Counted from the first letter of the stretch, positions 15,408-23,346 are shown. The stretch is DNA of 29,862 nt from CAJGDV01 sp036667875 (GCA_036667875.1 JAVWTD010000011.1:1-29862), one strand, 5' to 3'. Notes: a model not told the origin generated them from the sequence alone. Made by a program: numbers and translations.

Positions 15408-15416
15408 TGTTATAAT
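15408..15416 (+). promoter_or_regulatory. Extended -10 promoter of the CHAT gene
   Basis: TGTTATAAT with a perfect TATAAT at 15411-15416, starting six bases after the stop of the VirB3-like gene. The leader of about 58 bases ends in TTGGAGG before the ATG. Confidence 0.55.
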
Positions 15417-15480
15417 CTAATTATGTAAATTACTTGGATAATTTCTTGTAAATATACAATATAATTGGAGGTTGATAGAA

Positions 15481-16512
15481 ATGTCATTTGTTGATATGTA
15501 TAGCAATACTGTAAGACGTAAAAAAGATGAAATAGCTAAATTAAAAAAAGATAAAATAAAATATGTCAGTATTATTAGTGACTGTAGTTCTAAAATTATT
15601 AGAGCTAAACAACAGATAAATGGTACAAAGTCTCAATCAACGTTAAAATCTAAACTTACTGAAATTAGTCGTGAAGAAAAAAGGAAAAGTGACGCTGAAA
15701 AAAGGATTAGTGAATATGATAAAAAAATTGCAACAAAAGAGAAAGAATTATATAACGAAGAAGCAAAATTGCTAAGAGAACAAGATAAGGAAGCAAAGAT
15801 GCAACAAAGAAAATATAATGAAAGTATCAATTCTTTAAATAGAAATATTGAACTACAAAAAAATGCACAATTAGAATTATCAAACGAGGTCAATAAATTG
15901 AAAGAGGCAAAAGAAAAAATAAGCATTTTATTTATTGGTGCTAATCCAACGTTAAACTTAGATTTAGAAAAAGAGGCAAGAGAAATTAGAGAATCTATTA
16001 TAAAATCTTTAAATAGAGATTCAATTAATTTTGAAACTAGATGGGCAACTAGAACTACTGATTTATTTCAGTATATAAATGAAGTTAGTCCAACAATCAT
16101 TCATTTTAGTGGACACGGAACAGAAAACGGAGAGTTAATATTTCAAGATAATAATGATAATCCAAAATATGTTAGCCGCGAAGCAATTACAGAAATGATA
16201 TATGCTTCAACTGATGATGTTAGACTAGTAGTATTTAACAATTGTTATTCTTCTATTATAGCGGAAAGTGTTGTTGAAAAAATAGAGTCTGCAATTGGAA
16301 TGAGTATTTCAATTGGTGATGACGCTGCTATTCAATTTGCCTCACAATTATATTCTTCAATAGGGTTTGGGCTTTCATTAGAAAAAGCATTCAATCAAGC
16401 GATAGTAAGTTTAAAATTGGAAGGTATTAATGAAGTTGATACGCCACAATTATATTTAAATGAAAATTTTAGAGCTTCGGATATATATTTGGTAACGAAA
16501 GTAAAAGATTAA
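15481..16512 (+). CDS. Coiled-coil CHAT (caspase-like) protein, candidate defence effector
   Basis: The ATG start (GGAGG ten bases upstream) gives 343 residues. Residues 1-145 form a long charged coiled coil rich in Lys, Glu and Arg. Residues 148-343 are a CHAT peptidase of the caspase clan: SILFIGANPT, then IIHFSGHGTENG with catalytic His212, then VVFNNCYSS with catalytic Cys255, followed by AIQFASQLYSSIGFG and the KAFNQAIV helix. CHAT proteases act in several bacterial defence and cell-death systems by cleaving a partner protein. Here no obvious partner gene is adjacent. The gene interrupts the virB3-virB4 order and has its own promoter and terminator, so it is probably cargo. The family call is firm; the function is inferred. 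Confidence 0.8.
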   Translation: MSFVDMYSNTVRRKKDEIAKLKKDKIKYVSIISDCSSKIIRAKQQINGTKSQSTLKSKLTEISREEKRKSDAEKRISEYDKKIATKEKELYNEEAKLLREQDKEAKMQQRKYNESINSLNRNIELQKNAQLELSNEVNKLKEAKEKISILFIGANPTLNLDLEKEAREIRESIIKSLNRDSINFETRWATRTTDLFQYINEVSPTIIHFSGHGTENGELIFQDNNDNPKYVSREAITEMIYASTDDVRLVVFNNCYSSIIAESVVEKIESAIGMSISIGDDAAIQFASQLYSSIGFGLSLEKAFNQAIVSLKLEGINEVDTPQLYLNENFRASDIYLVTKVKD

Positions 16513-16542
16513 TAATTCATTAAATGGAAAATGCATATTAAG

Positions 16543-16568
16543 AGAATGATATAAAAGTCATTCTTTTT
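16543..16568 (+). terminator. Intrinsic terminator after the CHAT gene
   Basis: A perfect 7-bp stem (AGAATGA with TCATTCT), eight-base loop, then a run of five T. The virB4 TTG start lies 40 bases further, and I see no convincing promoter in between. Confidence 0.7.
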
Positions 16569-16608
16569 GCTTGTTTAAAATAATATCAAAAAGCAGTGGA
16601 GGTAAATA

Positions 16609-19077
16609 TTGAAAAAACAAAATAAAGAAACAAATAAAGAGAAGATACTAAAGAAGATAAAGAAGAAAAAGGAAAAACAAGAATCCAAATACATTATTAA
16701 AAAACAAATGAATAAAAGGATTAAAAATTCTAAAACTTTTACTAATATTAAAAATGTGACTGATGATGGAATACTAGAATTAAAAACTGGTGAAGTTGCA
16801 AGTATATTAGAAGTAAAAGCTATAGATTTATCTTTAACTAGTAAACAAGAAAAAAGTAATTTTTTCACTTATTTTAAAAGTTTATATCATATAAAAGATT
16901 TAAATTTAAAATGTTATAAGCTAGATGAAAAATTAAACTTAAATTCTAATAAGCTAAATTTAGATAATAAGTTAAAAAAATTCATTGATAATGAATCGAA
17001 GAAAAGCTTATTAGAAGAAAGTAAAAACTTAATTGAGGAACTTGAAAGTAAAGATTTTACTGTGTCTAGTATTTATTATTTTGTTATTATAGCTAGGGAT
17101 ATAAATTTATTGAATAAACAACTAGATGAAGTAGAAGAACTATGTGATAGTATTACGCCTAAAATGAATATAGAAAAAACTGTAAACAAATTGGGAATTT
17201 ACAAAATGTTATCAAATTTATATATGAATTTTAATTCTCTTGATGAATTGATGTGGTCAGAATTACCCAATTTAATTTCACCTTTAAATATGTCAGAAAA
17301 AACTAATATGATTAAGGTGGATGATAAAGAAATCCAAATGGTTACAATTAAAAATATACCACCTTTTGTAGATGAGTTATTCTTTGAAGATATATTTAAT
17401 GTTCCTAATGTCAGAGCATGTATCTCAATTAAAGATGCTATCAGTCAAGATGAATTAATTAGATGGGTTAATTCTCAATATCAATTTTTATTAACTGATA
17501 GGAATACTACTAAAAAACTAAGTGATGCTACAGAACTCGATACACAAAAAGAAAATTTTCAATTGCTAATGAATGATATTAAAAATGGCGATGAAAAAAT
17601 AAAAGAAGTATCACTTATATTAATTTTAGAAGGAGATAAAAAATATAGAGAAGATACAATCAGAGATTTAAAAAGAATAGTTGATTGTTATCAAATAAAA
17701 CTAGATATACCTAGATTAAGGCAAATGGAGACATGGCAATCATTTGATATTACAACTAAGTCATTAAAAGATTATTCTATATATTTACCCACACTAACAC
17801 TTAGTGTGGGTTTTCCTTTTACTAAAACATATTTTAATGACAGTAATGGATATATGTTTGGAGTTGATATACATACATCATTACCAATATTCTTTGATCC
17901 TTTTATACTTACTAGTTCAAGAACAAGTCATAACATGGCAATCATTTCATCAACAGGTGGGGGGAAAAGTTATACAATGAAGAAAATGCTTATCAATGAA
18001 TTTGCAAGAGGTACTAAAATATTTATATTTGATGCTGAAAATGAATATCAGAAATCAGTATTAAAAAATAATGGTGAGTATATTGATTTGTATTCTAAAA
18101 AAGGTGGAATAATAAATCCTTTACAAATAAGATTTATACCTAGTGATGATGAAGATAAAGATTCAAAAGAAACAGACTGTCCACTTGCTAAACATTTAGG
18201 TTTTTTAGAAGCTTTTTTTAAAACAGCATTTGATGATATAAAAGAAAAAGAATTAATTATGTTATCGACTATTATAGAAGCATTATACAATGAAAAAGGA
18301 ATTTATAAAAATACGTCTATCAATACATTACAATCTTTAAAACCTTGTGATTATCCAATATTTAGTGAATTATATGACTTTATTCCAAAATATAAAAAGA
18401 ATATTAAAAGTGATGAAAAGATTAAAACAGTTGATCAACTAGAAATATTAATTTCAAGATTTTTAACTGGAACAGATTCATATTTGTTTGATGGTCATAC
18501 AACAATTAATTTAGATAATGATTTAATAGCATTTAATATGCAAGAACTATTATATAGTGGTAATCAAAGATTAATAAATACTCAAACATTAAATCTTTTA
18601 ACTTACTTAAATAATTCAATAGTTTCAAATAAAATAGTGAATGATAAATTAAGGATAGAAGATAAAAAACATGTAATGGTAATAGCTGATGAATTTCATT
18701 TGTTTATAGATGAAAATAATTTTGAAGTATTAAGAAATTTCGGACAGTTGGCAAGAAGAATAAGAAAGTATTCAGCTTCTTTAGTAGTAGCGACACAATC
18801 TGTAAAAGACTTTGTAGGTAATAATCAAATACTTAGGCATGCAACAGCAATATTTAATAATTGCCAATATCAAATGATAGGAATGTTAAAAGAAGACGAT
18901 TTATTAGCTTACTTAGAATTATTTAAACAAAATCCATTAACTGATACTCAAAAAACATTTTTAATGAGTGCAAGAAGGGGAGAATTTTTATTAAATATAG
19001 ATAGTAAAAATAGATTAAGAATTTGGATAAGAGCAACTGAACTAGAAAGAAATATGATGGGAGAAACAAATGAATAA
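16609..19077 (+). CDS. virB4: VirB4-type transfer ATPase
   Basis: The TTG start with TGGAGG upstream gives 822 residues. VirB4 is the universal ATPase that powers assembly and function of the conjugation channel at the inner membrane. Walker A STGGGKSYTM lies at about residues 447-456 and Walker B HVMVIADEFH at about 685-694, followed by QLARRIRKYSASLVVATQSV and the NCQYQMIGM segment typical of the family. The first 35 residues are extremely lysine-rich. The conserved segment before Walker A (PTLTLSVGFPF) is encoded over a perfect terminator-like hairpin (17788-17814). The stop overlaps the next gene by 8 bases. The protein looks intact. Confidence 0.9.
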   Translation: MKKQNKETNKEKILKKIKKKKEKQESKYIIKKQMNKRIKNSKTFTNIKNVTDDGILELKTGEVASILEVKAIDLSLTSKQEKSNFFTYFKSLYHIKDLNLKCYKLDEKLNLNSNKLNLDNKLKKFIDNESKKSLLEESKNLIEELESKDFTVSSIYYFVIIARDINLLNKQLDEVEELCDSITPKMNIEKTVNKLGIYKMLSNLYMNFNSLDELMWSELPNLISPLNMSEKTNMIKVDDKEIQMVTIKNIPPFVDELFFEDIFNVPNVRACISIKDAISQDELIRWVNSQYQFLLTDRNTTKKLSDATELDTQKENFQLLMNDIKNGDEKIKEVSLILILEGDKKYREDTIRDLKRIVDCYQIKLDIPRLRQMETWQSFDITTKSLKDYSIYLPTLTLSVGFPFTKTYFNDSNGYMFGVDIHTSLPIFFDPFILTSSRTSHNMAIISSTGGGKSYTMKKMLINEFARGTKIFIFDAENEYQKSVLKNNGEYIDLYSKKGGIINPLQIRFIPSDDEDKDSKETDCPLAKHLGFLEAFFKTAFDDIKEKELIMLSTIIEALYNEKGIYKNTSINTLQSLKPCDYPIFSELYDFIPKYKKNIKSDEKIKTVDQLEILISRFLTGTDSYLFDGHTTINLDNDLIAFNMQELLYSGNQRLINTQTLNLLTYLNNSIVSNKIVNDKLRIEDKKHVMVIADEFHLFIDENNFEVLRNFGQLARRIRKYSASLVVATQSVKDFVGNNQILRHATAIFNNCQYQMIGMLKEDDLLAYLELFKQNPLTDTQKTFLMSARRGEFLLNIDSKNRLRIWIRATELERNMMGETNE
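17788..17814 (+). terminator. Perfect terminator-like hairpin inside virB4
   Basis: CCCACACTAA (17788-17797) is followed by a three-base loop and its exact complement (17801-17810), then TTTT, CC and TTTT. The stem is 10 bp without mismatch in a codon-rich region (residues about 394-402). It is indistinguishable in form from an intrinsic terminator. Confidence 0.6.
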
Positions 19078-19363
19078 ATTAGAAACTTTAACAAATGAAT
19101 ATATAGACTATATTAAAAATATAGGATTATATAGTTATGATGAAGCATACAAAACTGATGAAGAAGCATTTGATAATCTTTATTTTACTTTAAATAGAAG
19201 TGCAAAGGGTACAATATCTGATGTTGTACAAGATATGGAAATACTAGCTACTAAACAAGATTTAAGGGATTCTAGTATGAGAAAACATTTCGATAATGCC
19301 TATAATATGGTTTTAAAACTAAATGAGTATGAAGTCGATAGAAAAAAGGATATTGAATTGTGA
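19070..19363 (+). CDS. Small acidic helical protein behind virB4, unknown
   Basis: The 97-residue protein starts within the last codons of virB4 (ATGAATAA overlap), so it is translationally coupled. It is predicted all-helical and charged (KLETLTNEYIDYIKNIGLYS, then EEAFDNLYFTLNRSAKGTIS), without membrane segments or cysteines. I do not recognise a family. The overlap makes it likely to be a backbone gene, perhaps a partner or chaperone of VirB4. The next gene has its own promoter inside the last codons of this one (19361-19369). Confidence 0.6.
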   Translation: MNKLETLTNEYIDYIKNIGLYSYDEAYKTDEEAFDNLYFTLNRSAKGTISDVVQDMEILATKQDLRDSSMRKHFDNAYNMVLKLNEYEVDRKKDIEL

Positions 19364-19369
19364 TATAAT
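19361..19369 (+). promoter_or_regulatory. Extended -10 promoter of the gene at 19389
   Basis: TGATATAAT overlaps the stop codon of the preceding gene. A ribosome site (AAGGATG) and TTG start follow within 20 bases, so the leader is very short. Confidence 0.5.
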
Positions 19370-19388
19370 TATTTAAGGATGTGATATA

Positions 19389-19958
19389 TTGAAATTAGAT
19401 ACAATGGATTTTATGAAATATTGGAATTATTATGTGGGTATTGAAAAAGCATTTTCTGAAACGTTACAATTTGTTTTTCCTTGTAAAAAAAATTTTGGAA
19501 CATTCTCTGATGAATATACAAAAATTATTTTTTTATGTTGTTCAGAAATAGATTCAATATTAAAAACATTAATGGAATTGTCTGGAGCAAATTTAAAAAC
19601 AAATGAACAGAGTATGAAATTTTACTCTAAATTCATTGAAAATGATGAAGGAATTAAAAAAAGTTTGTTTGGAATAAATCCGTTTAATGCTTTAGCAGGA
19701 GACGGAATGAATTTTTCGCCATTTTTAGATGTTAATAGTTCTATAAAATATAGTAATCTTGAATGGTGGGAAGATTATCAAATGCTTAAGCACGATAGAT
19801 TAAAAAACTGTGATAGAGGTAATTTATTTAATGCTGTAAATTCTTTAATCGCGTATTATATATTATTGGTAAGATTAATGGATTTTGTTGAAAGTTATGA
19901 TAGGTTAACTTTTGCGGATAAGCATTCTAAATCAAGTTTCTTTCTTCCGTGTATATAA
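19389..19958 (+). CDS. Possible HEPN-like protein, candidate defence cargo
   Basis: The TTG start with AAGGATG upstream gives 189 residues, mostly helical. Two features recall HEPN-type helical bundles of abortive-infection and toxin proteins: the helix IIFLCCSEIDSILKTLMEL near residues 46-64, and NLEWWEDYQMLKHDR at 123-137, followed by NLFNAVNSLIAYYILL. The segment W-W-x-x-Y-x-x-x-K-H-x-R is a pattern I recall from uncharacterised HEPN-like families. The canonical R-x4-6-H RNase motif is not clearly present, so RNase activity is not supported directly. The gene stands alone between virB4's follower and the M23 hydrolase with its own promoter. I am unsure of the family. Confidence 0.45.
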   Translation: MKLDTMDFMKYWNYYVGIEKAFSETLQFVFPCKKNFGTFSDEYTKIIFLCCSEIDSILKTLMELSGANLKTNEQSMKFYSKFIENDEGIKKSLFGINPFNALAGDGMNFSPFLDVNSSIKYSNLEWWEDYQMLKHDRLKNCDRGNLFNAVNSLIAYYILLVRLMDFVESYDRLTFADKHSKSSFFLPCI

Positions 19959-19982
19959 AAAAATAATTAAAATAGGTGTGAA

Positions 19983-20858
19983 ATGAAAAAACAAATAACT
20001 AAGTTAATTTTAGGAAGCAGTATAGGGTTGATAACAACTGGACTAATTATTTTAGTCCCTATTTTAATGGTATTAGATTTCTTTGGTGCAAATATAACAG
20101 ATGATTATGTAGAAGGTAATATGGAATATTCAACAATGTATAAAGAAGTATTAAATAAAAATATCACACAAAATAATAATGGATATGTTTCATTAAATAG
20201 AATACTATACTTTTATTTGGAAGATGATTCATTAACATTTGAAGAAATATATAATGATAATTTAGATAAAGAATTAAAACAAGTATTAACAATTGGTGAG
20301 GTTTGTAAAATTAATAAATATAAGAACTATGGAAGCTGTAAAAACATTGATTCTAGTCAGATAGATGAGATACAAAATAAACCTTTTTCCAGTCCAGTCA
20401 AATTAAGTGATTCAACTATCACTTCTTTTTTTATGGAGGAAAGAGTTGTCTTTGGTAATTATAATGTTCATTCAGCTTGGGATTTAGCACTTGCAAATCA
20501 ATCAAAAGTATATTCTGTTTGTGATGGAATTGTTACTAAAGTTAATTTTCCATATAAAGAAAATGTAACTGATACTTCAGGAGGCGGAGGCAATGAAATA
20601 ACAGTAGAGTGTAGCATAGATGAAATTAAGTATTTAGTTTCGTATGCACACCTATATCCTAATAGCAGTAAAGTGAATATAGGTAATAAAGTATCACAAG
20701 GACAAGAGATAGCAAGCATAGGAACTACTGGATATTCAACGGGACCTCACTTACATTTTCTAGTGGAATTAGATAATAAAATAATAGATGGACTAAGTTT
20801 AATTGATTTTAATAAAGAAATTAATAATTATAATCAATTCGATAATGTATATAGATAG
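19983..20858 (+). CDS. M23-family peptidoglycan hydrolase of the transfer apparatus
   Basis: The 291-residue protein has an N-terminal membrane anchor (about 8-32) and an extracytoplasmic M23 (LytM) metallopeptidase in its second half. The zinc ligands are intact: His163 and Asp167 in NVHSAWDLA, His223 in YAHLYP, and His256/His258 in GPHLHF. M23 enzymes cut peptide cross-bridges in peptidoglycan. In Gram-positive conjugation systems a wall hydrolase of this kind opens the wall for the channel (VirB1 role). The region between anchor and peptidase (about 40-135) has no recognised lysozyme domain, unlike two-domain hydrolases of many ICEs. AGGTG precedes the ATG. The gene is followed by the predicted oriT. 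Confidence 0.85.
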   Translation: MKKQITKLILGSSIGLITTGLIILVPILMVLDFFGANITDDYVEGNMEYSTMYKEVLNKNITQNNNGYVSLNRILYFYLEDDSLTFEEIYNDNLDKELKQVLTIGEVCKINKYKNYGSCKNIDSSQIDEIQNKPFSSPVKLSDSTITSFFMEERVVFGNYNVHSAWDLALANQSKVYSVCDGIVTKVNFPYKENVTDTSGGGGNEITVECSIDEIKYLVSYAHLYPNSSKVNIGNKVSQGQEIASIGTTGYSTGPHLHFLVELDNKIIDGLSLIDFNKEINNYNQFDNVYR

Positions 20859-20901
20859 GTATATAAAAATTTAAGTAATATAAAGATTAAGAGCAATGTT
20901 A

Positions 20902-21020
20902 GGTATATAAGTGGTATTGATTATATACCAATTTCGTATGTACGAAATAAGAATGGTGTCATATAAAACTGTTAAAATATAAGATATTTTGATGGTTTAG
21001 ACACCGAAGTCTTATCCTGA
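20902..21020 (+). other. oriT: Predicted origin of transfer (oriT)
   Basis: The roughly 200-base gap between the hydrolase and the RHH gene is full of structure. GGTATATA/TATATACC arms lie at 20902-20909 and 20922-20929. A near-perfect palindrome ATTTCGTA-TG-TACGAAAT lies at 20931-20948. GGTGTC at 20955-20960 is complemented by GACACC at 21000-21005. Just after the last arm is TATCCTGA (21013-21020), which matches the YATCCTG-type nick consensus of IncP-like relaxases in seven of eight positions. The relaxase and accessory genes follow at once. This arrangement fits an oriT; the exact nick site is a prediction. Confidence 0.6.
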
Positions 21021-21064
21021 TGTATTAAAGAAGATATAAATATAGCGAAAAAGGAGGATCAAAC

Positions 21065-21232
21065 ATGAAAAGGTTTACATTTAGATTAGATGATTTTACT
21101 TATAATAAAGTAAAACTACTTTCTGAGCAATATAGAAGATCAATGACTTCTGTATTAAAAGAATTGGTTCAAGTTGGATTTAATGAAGTAATGAAAAGAG
21201 GAATATATGAAAACAAAGATATATACAAATAA
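21065..21232 (+). CDS. Ribbon-helix-helix relaxosome accessory protein
   Basis: A strong AAGGAGG site precedes this 55-residue ORF. The sequence KRFTFRLDDFTYNKVKLLSE followed by QYRRSMTSVLKELVQVGF is a classic ribbon-helix-helix: one beta strand for DNA contact, two helices for dimerisation. It lies immediately downstream of the predicted oriT and starts the relaxase operon. The place and fold match the auxiliary relaxosome proteins I recall from MOBL systems such as pLS20. It overlaps the next gene by 26 bases. Its likely role is to bind the inverted repeats at oriT, and perhaps to regulate its own operon. Confidence 0.75.
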   Translation: MKRFTFRLDDFTYNKVKLLSEQYRRSMTSVLKELVQVGFNEVMKRGIYENKDIYK

Positions 21233-21611
21233 AGAAATAGAGTACTTAAAGAAAAATAAATTTGTAATAGATATTTTATATCAAAGAGAAATTAAATATT
21301 CAAATGTATTTAAATTATGGGCAGTACTTCAGAAGATTAATAATTCTGAAAAAACAGCTCGTGAGATTTTTGAAGAAGCAGGATTTAATACAAAACTTAT
21401 GAATCATAAACTACCACAATCTAGAATTAGAGCGTGGTTTTTAATTTATGAAAGATATGGTGTCGAGTATTTTTTATCTAGTAAGAATATTTGTAAAATA
21501 AAAAATGATTGTCTAAGTAAATTTGTAGAATCTCATGAAATATTAGAAGAAAAAATCTATAAAAAAATTGTATTGGAACTAGAAAACATATTAGGAAATG
21601 ATGATGTATAA
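21207..21611 (+). CDS. Helix-turn-helix-type protein of the relaxase operon
   Basis: 134 residues, starting inside the preceding RHH gene after AAGAGG. A central helical region (VFKLWAVLQKINNSEKTARE, then IFEEAGFNTKLMNHKLPQSR followed by IRAWFLIYERYG) resembles a helix-turn-helix of transposase or regulator type. The C-terminal third is helical and charged. I do not recognise a named family, but small proteins of this look stand in relaxase operons of other gut Bacillota elements as far as I remember. The tight overlaps on both sides (26 and 14 bases) indicate that it is co-translated with the relaxosome proteins. Confidence 0.55.
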   Translation: MKTKIYTNKEIEYLKKNKFVIDILYQREIKYSNVFKLWAVLQKINNSEKTAREIFEEAGFNTKLMNHKLPQSRIRAWFLIYERYGVEYFLSSKNICKIKNDCLSKFVESHEILEEKIYKKIVLELENILGNDDV

Positions 21612-21921
21612 ATCTAAAAGGAATTTTGCAATCAATTTAGATCTTGATGAACAAATAAGCACTATGAAAAATAGCAATAATACTTCATACACAAAAGAAC
21701 TTAATAAAATATTAGAAATAGGTTTAGATAAAATTAAAGAAGAAGAAAAATTAAAATTATTAGAAAAACAAATTGAATCTATTACAAAATTACTATTTAT
21801 GAATTTTGAATTAACTAAACAAATATATGCAGATCTTAATTTTCCAATAAAAGAAGTAGAAACAAGTGAGACGCTAAATAGATTTCTAAGCAAAAAGAGA
21901 GTGGGTAGATTTAATGATTAG
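21598..21921 (+). CDS. Mobilisation accessory protein with RHH-like N-terminus and coiled coil
   Basis: 107 residues from a cluster of ATG codons (21598, 21601) overlapping the previous gene. The N-terminus (KSKRNFAINLDLDEQISTMK, then NTSYTKELNKILEIGLDKI) fits a beta strand followed by two helices, as in a ribbon-helix-helix. It is followed by a charged helix (EEEKLKLLEKQIESITKLLF) that could form a coiled coil. This is the layout of MobC-like or second auxiliary relaxosome proteins. It overlaps the relaxase start by 8 bases (ATGATTAG), so it should be made in step with it. Likely role: help the relaxase melt or bind oriT. Confidence 0.6.
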   Translation: MMMYKSKRNFAINLDLDEQISTMKNSNNTSYTKELNKILEIGLDKIKEEEKLKLLEKQIESITKLLFMNFELTKQIYADLNFPIKEVETSETLNRFLSKKRVGRFND

Positions 21922-23197
21922 TCCAAAAGTAGTAGTTAAAACTCAATTTAATTTTGCAACAAATAATAAAAGTCATAAAACTAAACTTTCCAATGCAATG
22001 GTTAGAGGTATGTTTAATTACTTTTCTGACAATGAAAAAAGAGCAGTAAAAATGATTGATTATTATACTGGCAAAATTAATAAACATGAAAATATAAATC
22101 TTATAATAGAAGATGGAAGCTATGCTACGGATGATGAATTAAAGAATAGAAAAAATAGATATAGTAAATATATTAAAAATTCTAATCTATGGCAGGTAAT
22201 AGTATCATTTAATAATGAACATATAGATAGTAGTATCAAATTAGAAGATTTAGAACAACTAATGATTAAAAAGATAATACCAGACTTTATTAGAGATTGT
22301 AGGTTTGAGGATTTATCAAAAATGTCTTATCAAACCTCACTCCATTCTAATACGGATAATTATCACTTTCATTTTTCATTTATTGAAAAAAGTCCTAATT
22401 CTAGAAATAGTGAGAATAAATTAGTTTATAGAAAAGTTGGAACAATACCAATGCTGGCAATCGATAATCTTAAAAGAAACATATTATTATCAATTGATAG
22501 AGAAAAAGTGTTTAAGCCGTTACTGATTGAAACAAATGAAGAAATTCAAAAATTAAAATCATTTTTTAAAGAAGATGAACATAATTTTGTTTTAAAAAAT
22601 AAGAAAGGACTAATACTTGAAAATAAAATACTAAAACTAGGTAAACTTTTATATAACAAAAACTTAGGTGAAGTATCAAAAATTAAATATAATTCCATTT
22701 ATAATAAACAAATTAAAAATCTTACTTATGAAATCAAAAAGGATCTTTTTACAAACAGAGATTTAAAAGACGAAGAAAAGGAATTCAGAAAATCATTAAA
22801 TAATATTAATCTATATTATAATAAACTAAATAAAGAAAATAATATTTCTTCTAAAAATAGTGATAAAAGTTTAATAGATAGTAAATTAAAATATATAGAT
22901 AATTATGTTTGTAATGTTATTGTTAATCACGCTAATAAAATGTATCGTAATGAAATAAAGTCATCTTCACTAATCAAGGATAAAGATATTATTAACGAAG
23001 TCATACTTAGTAATTATAAAAAGAATATCAAACAATCAAGATATAATATTTTATATAATTATCTAAGCAATTTAACTGGCAAAAAGTACATAAATAAATA
23101 TAAGATTGTAAATGCTATTAAAAGCATAAATAGTGAATTGGAAGAAGCTCAAAGAGAGTTTAGTAAATTATTTAATGAAAAAGATAAGTCATTATAA
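21914..23197 (+). CDS. mobL: Conjugative relaxase, MOBL type
   Basis: The relaxase nicks one strand at oriT and stays bound to the 5' end to pilot it into the recipient. The 427-residue protein has the three-histidine metal site of HUH enzymes: His144 in SLHSNTDN, then His151 and His153 in YHFHFSF. The form LHSNTDNYHFHFSFIEK agrees with MobL relaxases as I recall them from pLS20-like plasmids. A tyrosine pair (about Tyr50/Tyr51 in MIDYYTG) is a plausible nucleophile. The N-terminal 200 residues form the relaxase domain; the rest is a long Lys/Asn-rich helical region. It ends the operon that begins at the predicted oriT. Length is close to that of the pLS20 relaxase. Confidence 0.8.
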   Translation: MISPKVVVKTQFNFATNNKSHKTKLSNAMVRGMFNYFSDNEKRAVKMIDYYTGKINKHENINLIIEDGSYATDDELKNRKNRYSKYIKNSNLWQVIVSFNNEHIDSSIKLEDLEQLMIKKIIPDFIRDCRFEDLSKMSYQTSLHSNTDNYHFHFSFIEKSPNSRNSENKLVYRKVGTIPMLAIDNLKRNILLSIDREKVFKPLLIETNEEIQKLKSFFKEDEHNFVLKNKKGLILENKILKLGKLLYNKNLGEVSKIKYNSIYNKQIKNLTYEIKKDLFTNRDLKDEEKEFRKSLNNINLYYNKLNKENNISSKNSDKSLIDSKLKYIDNYVCNVIVNHANKMYRNEIKSSSLIKDKDIINEVILSNYKKNIKQSRYNILYNYLSNLTGKKYINKYKIVNAIKSINSELEEAQREFSKLFNEKDKSL

Positions 23198-23312
23198 AAT
23201 ATTTTTAATTAGTATTGATATATTATTCTAATTGACATTTGTATGTCGTACATTTGAAATTTATAATAGGTAATTATCTTTGTAAAATGAGTAATACAAA
23301 ATATTATGTTAA

Positions 23313-23321
23313 TGTTATAAT
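23313..23321 (+). promoter_or_regulatory. Extended -10 promoter of the gene at 23347
   Basis: TGTTATAAT with a perfect TATAAT at 23316-23321, in the 149-base gap after the relaxase gene; AAGGAGA follows at 23330. Confidence 0.55.
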
Positions 23322-23346
23322 ATTTATATAAGGAGATGTGTTTATA

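Noticed and set aside
23206..23234. AATTAG/CTAATT repeat and ACATTTG direct repeats after the relaxase gene, considered as a second oriT or terminator
   Set aside because: Arms are short and made of A/T only, no T-run follows and no nick-like motif is present.
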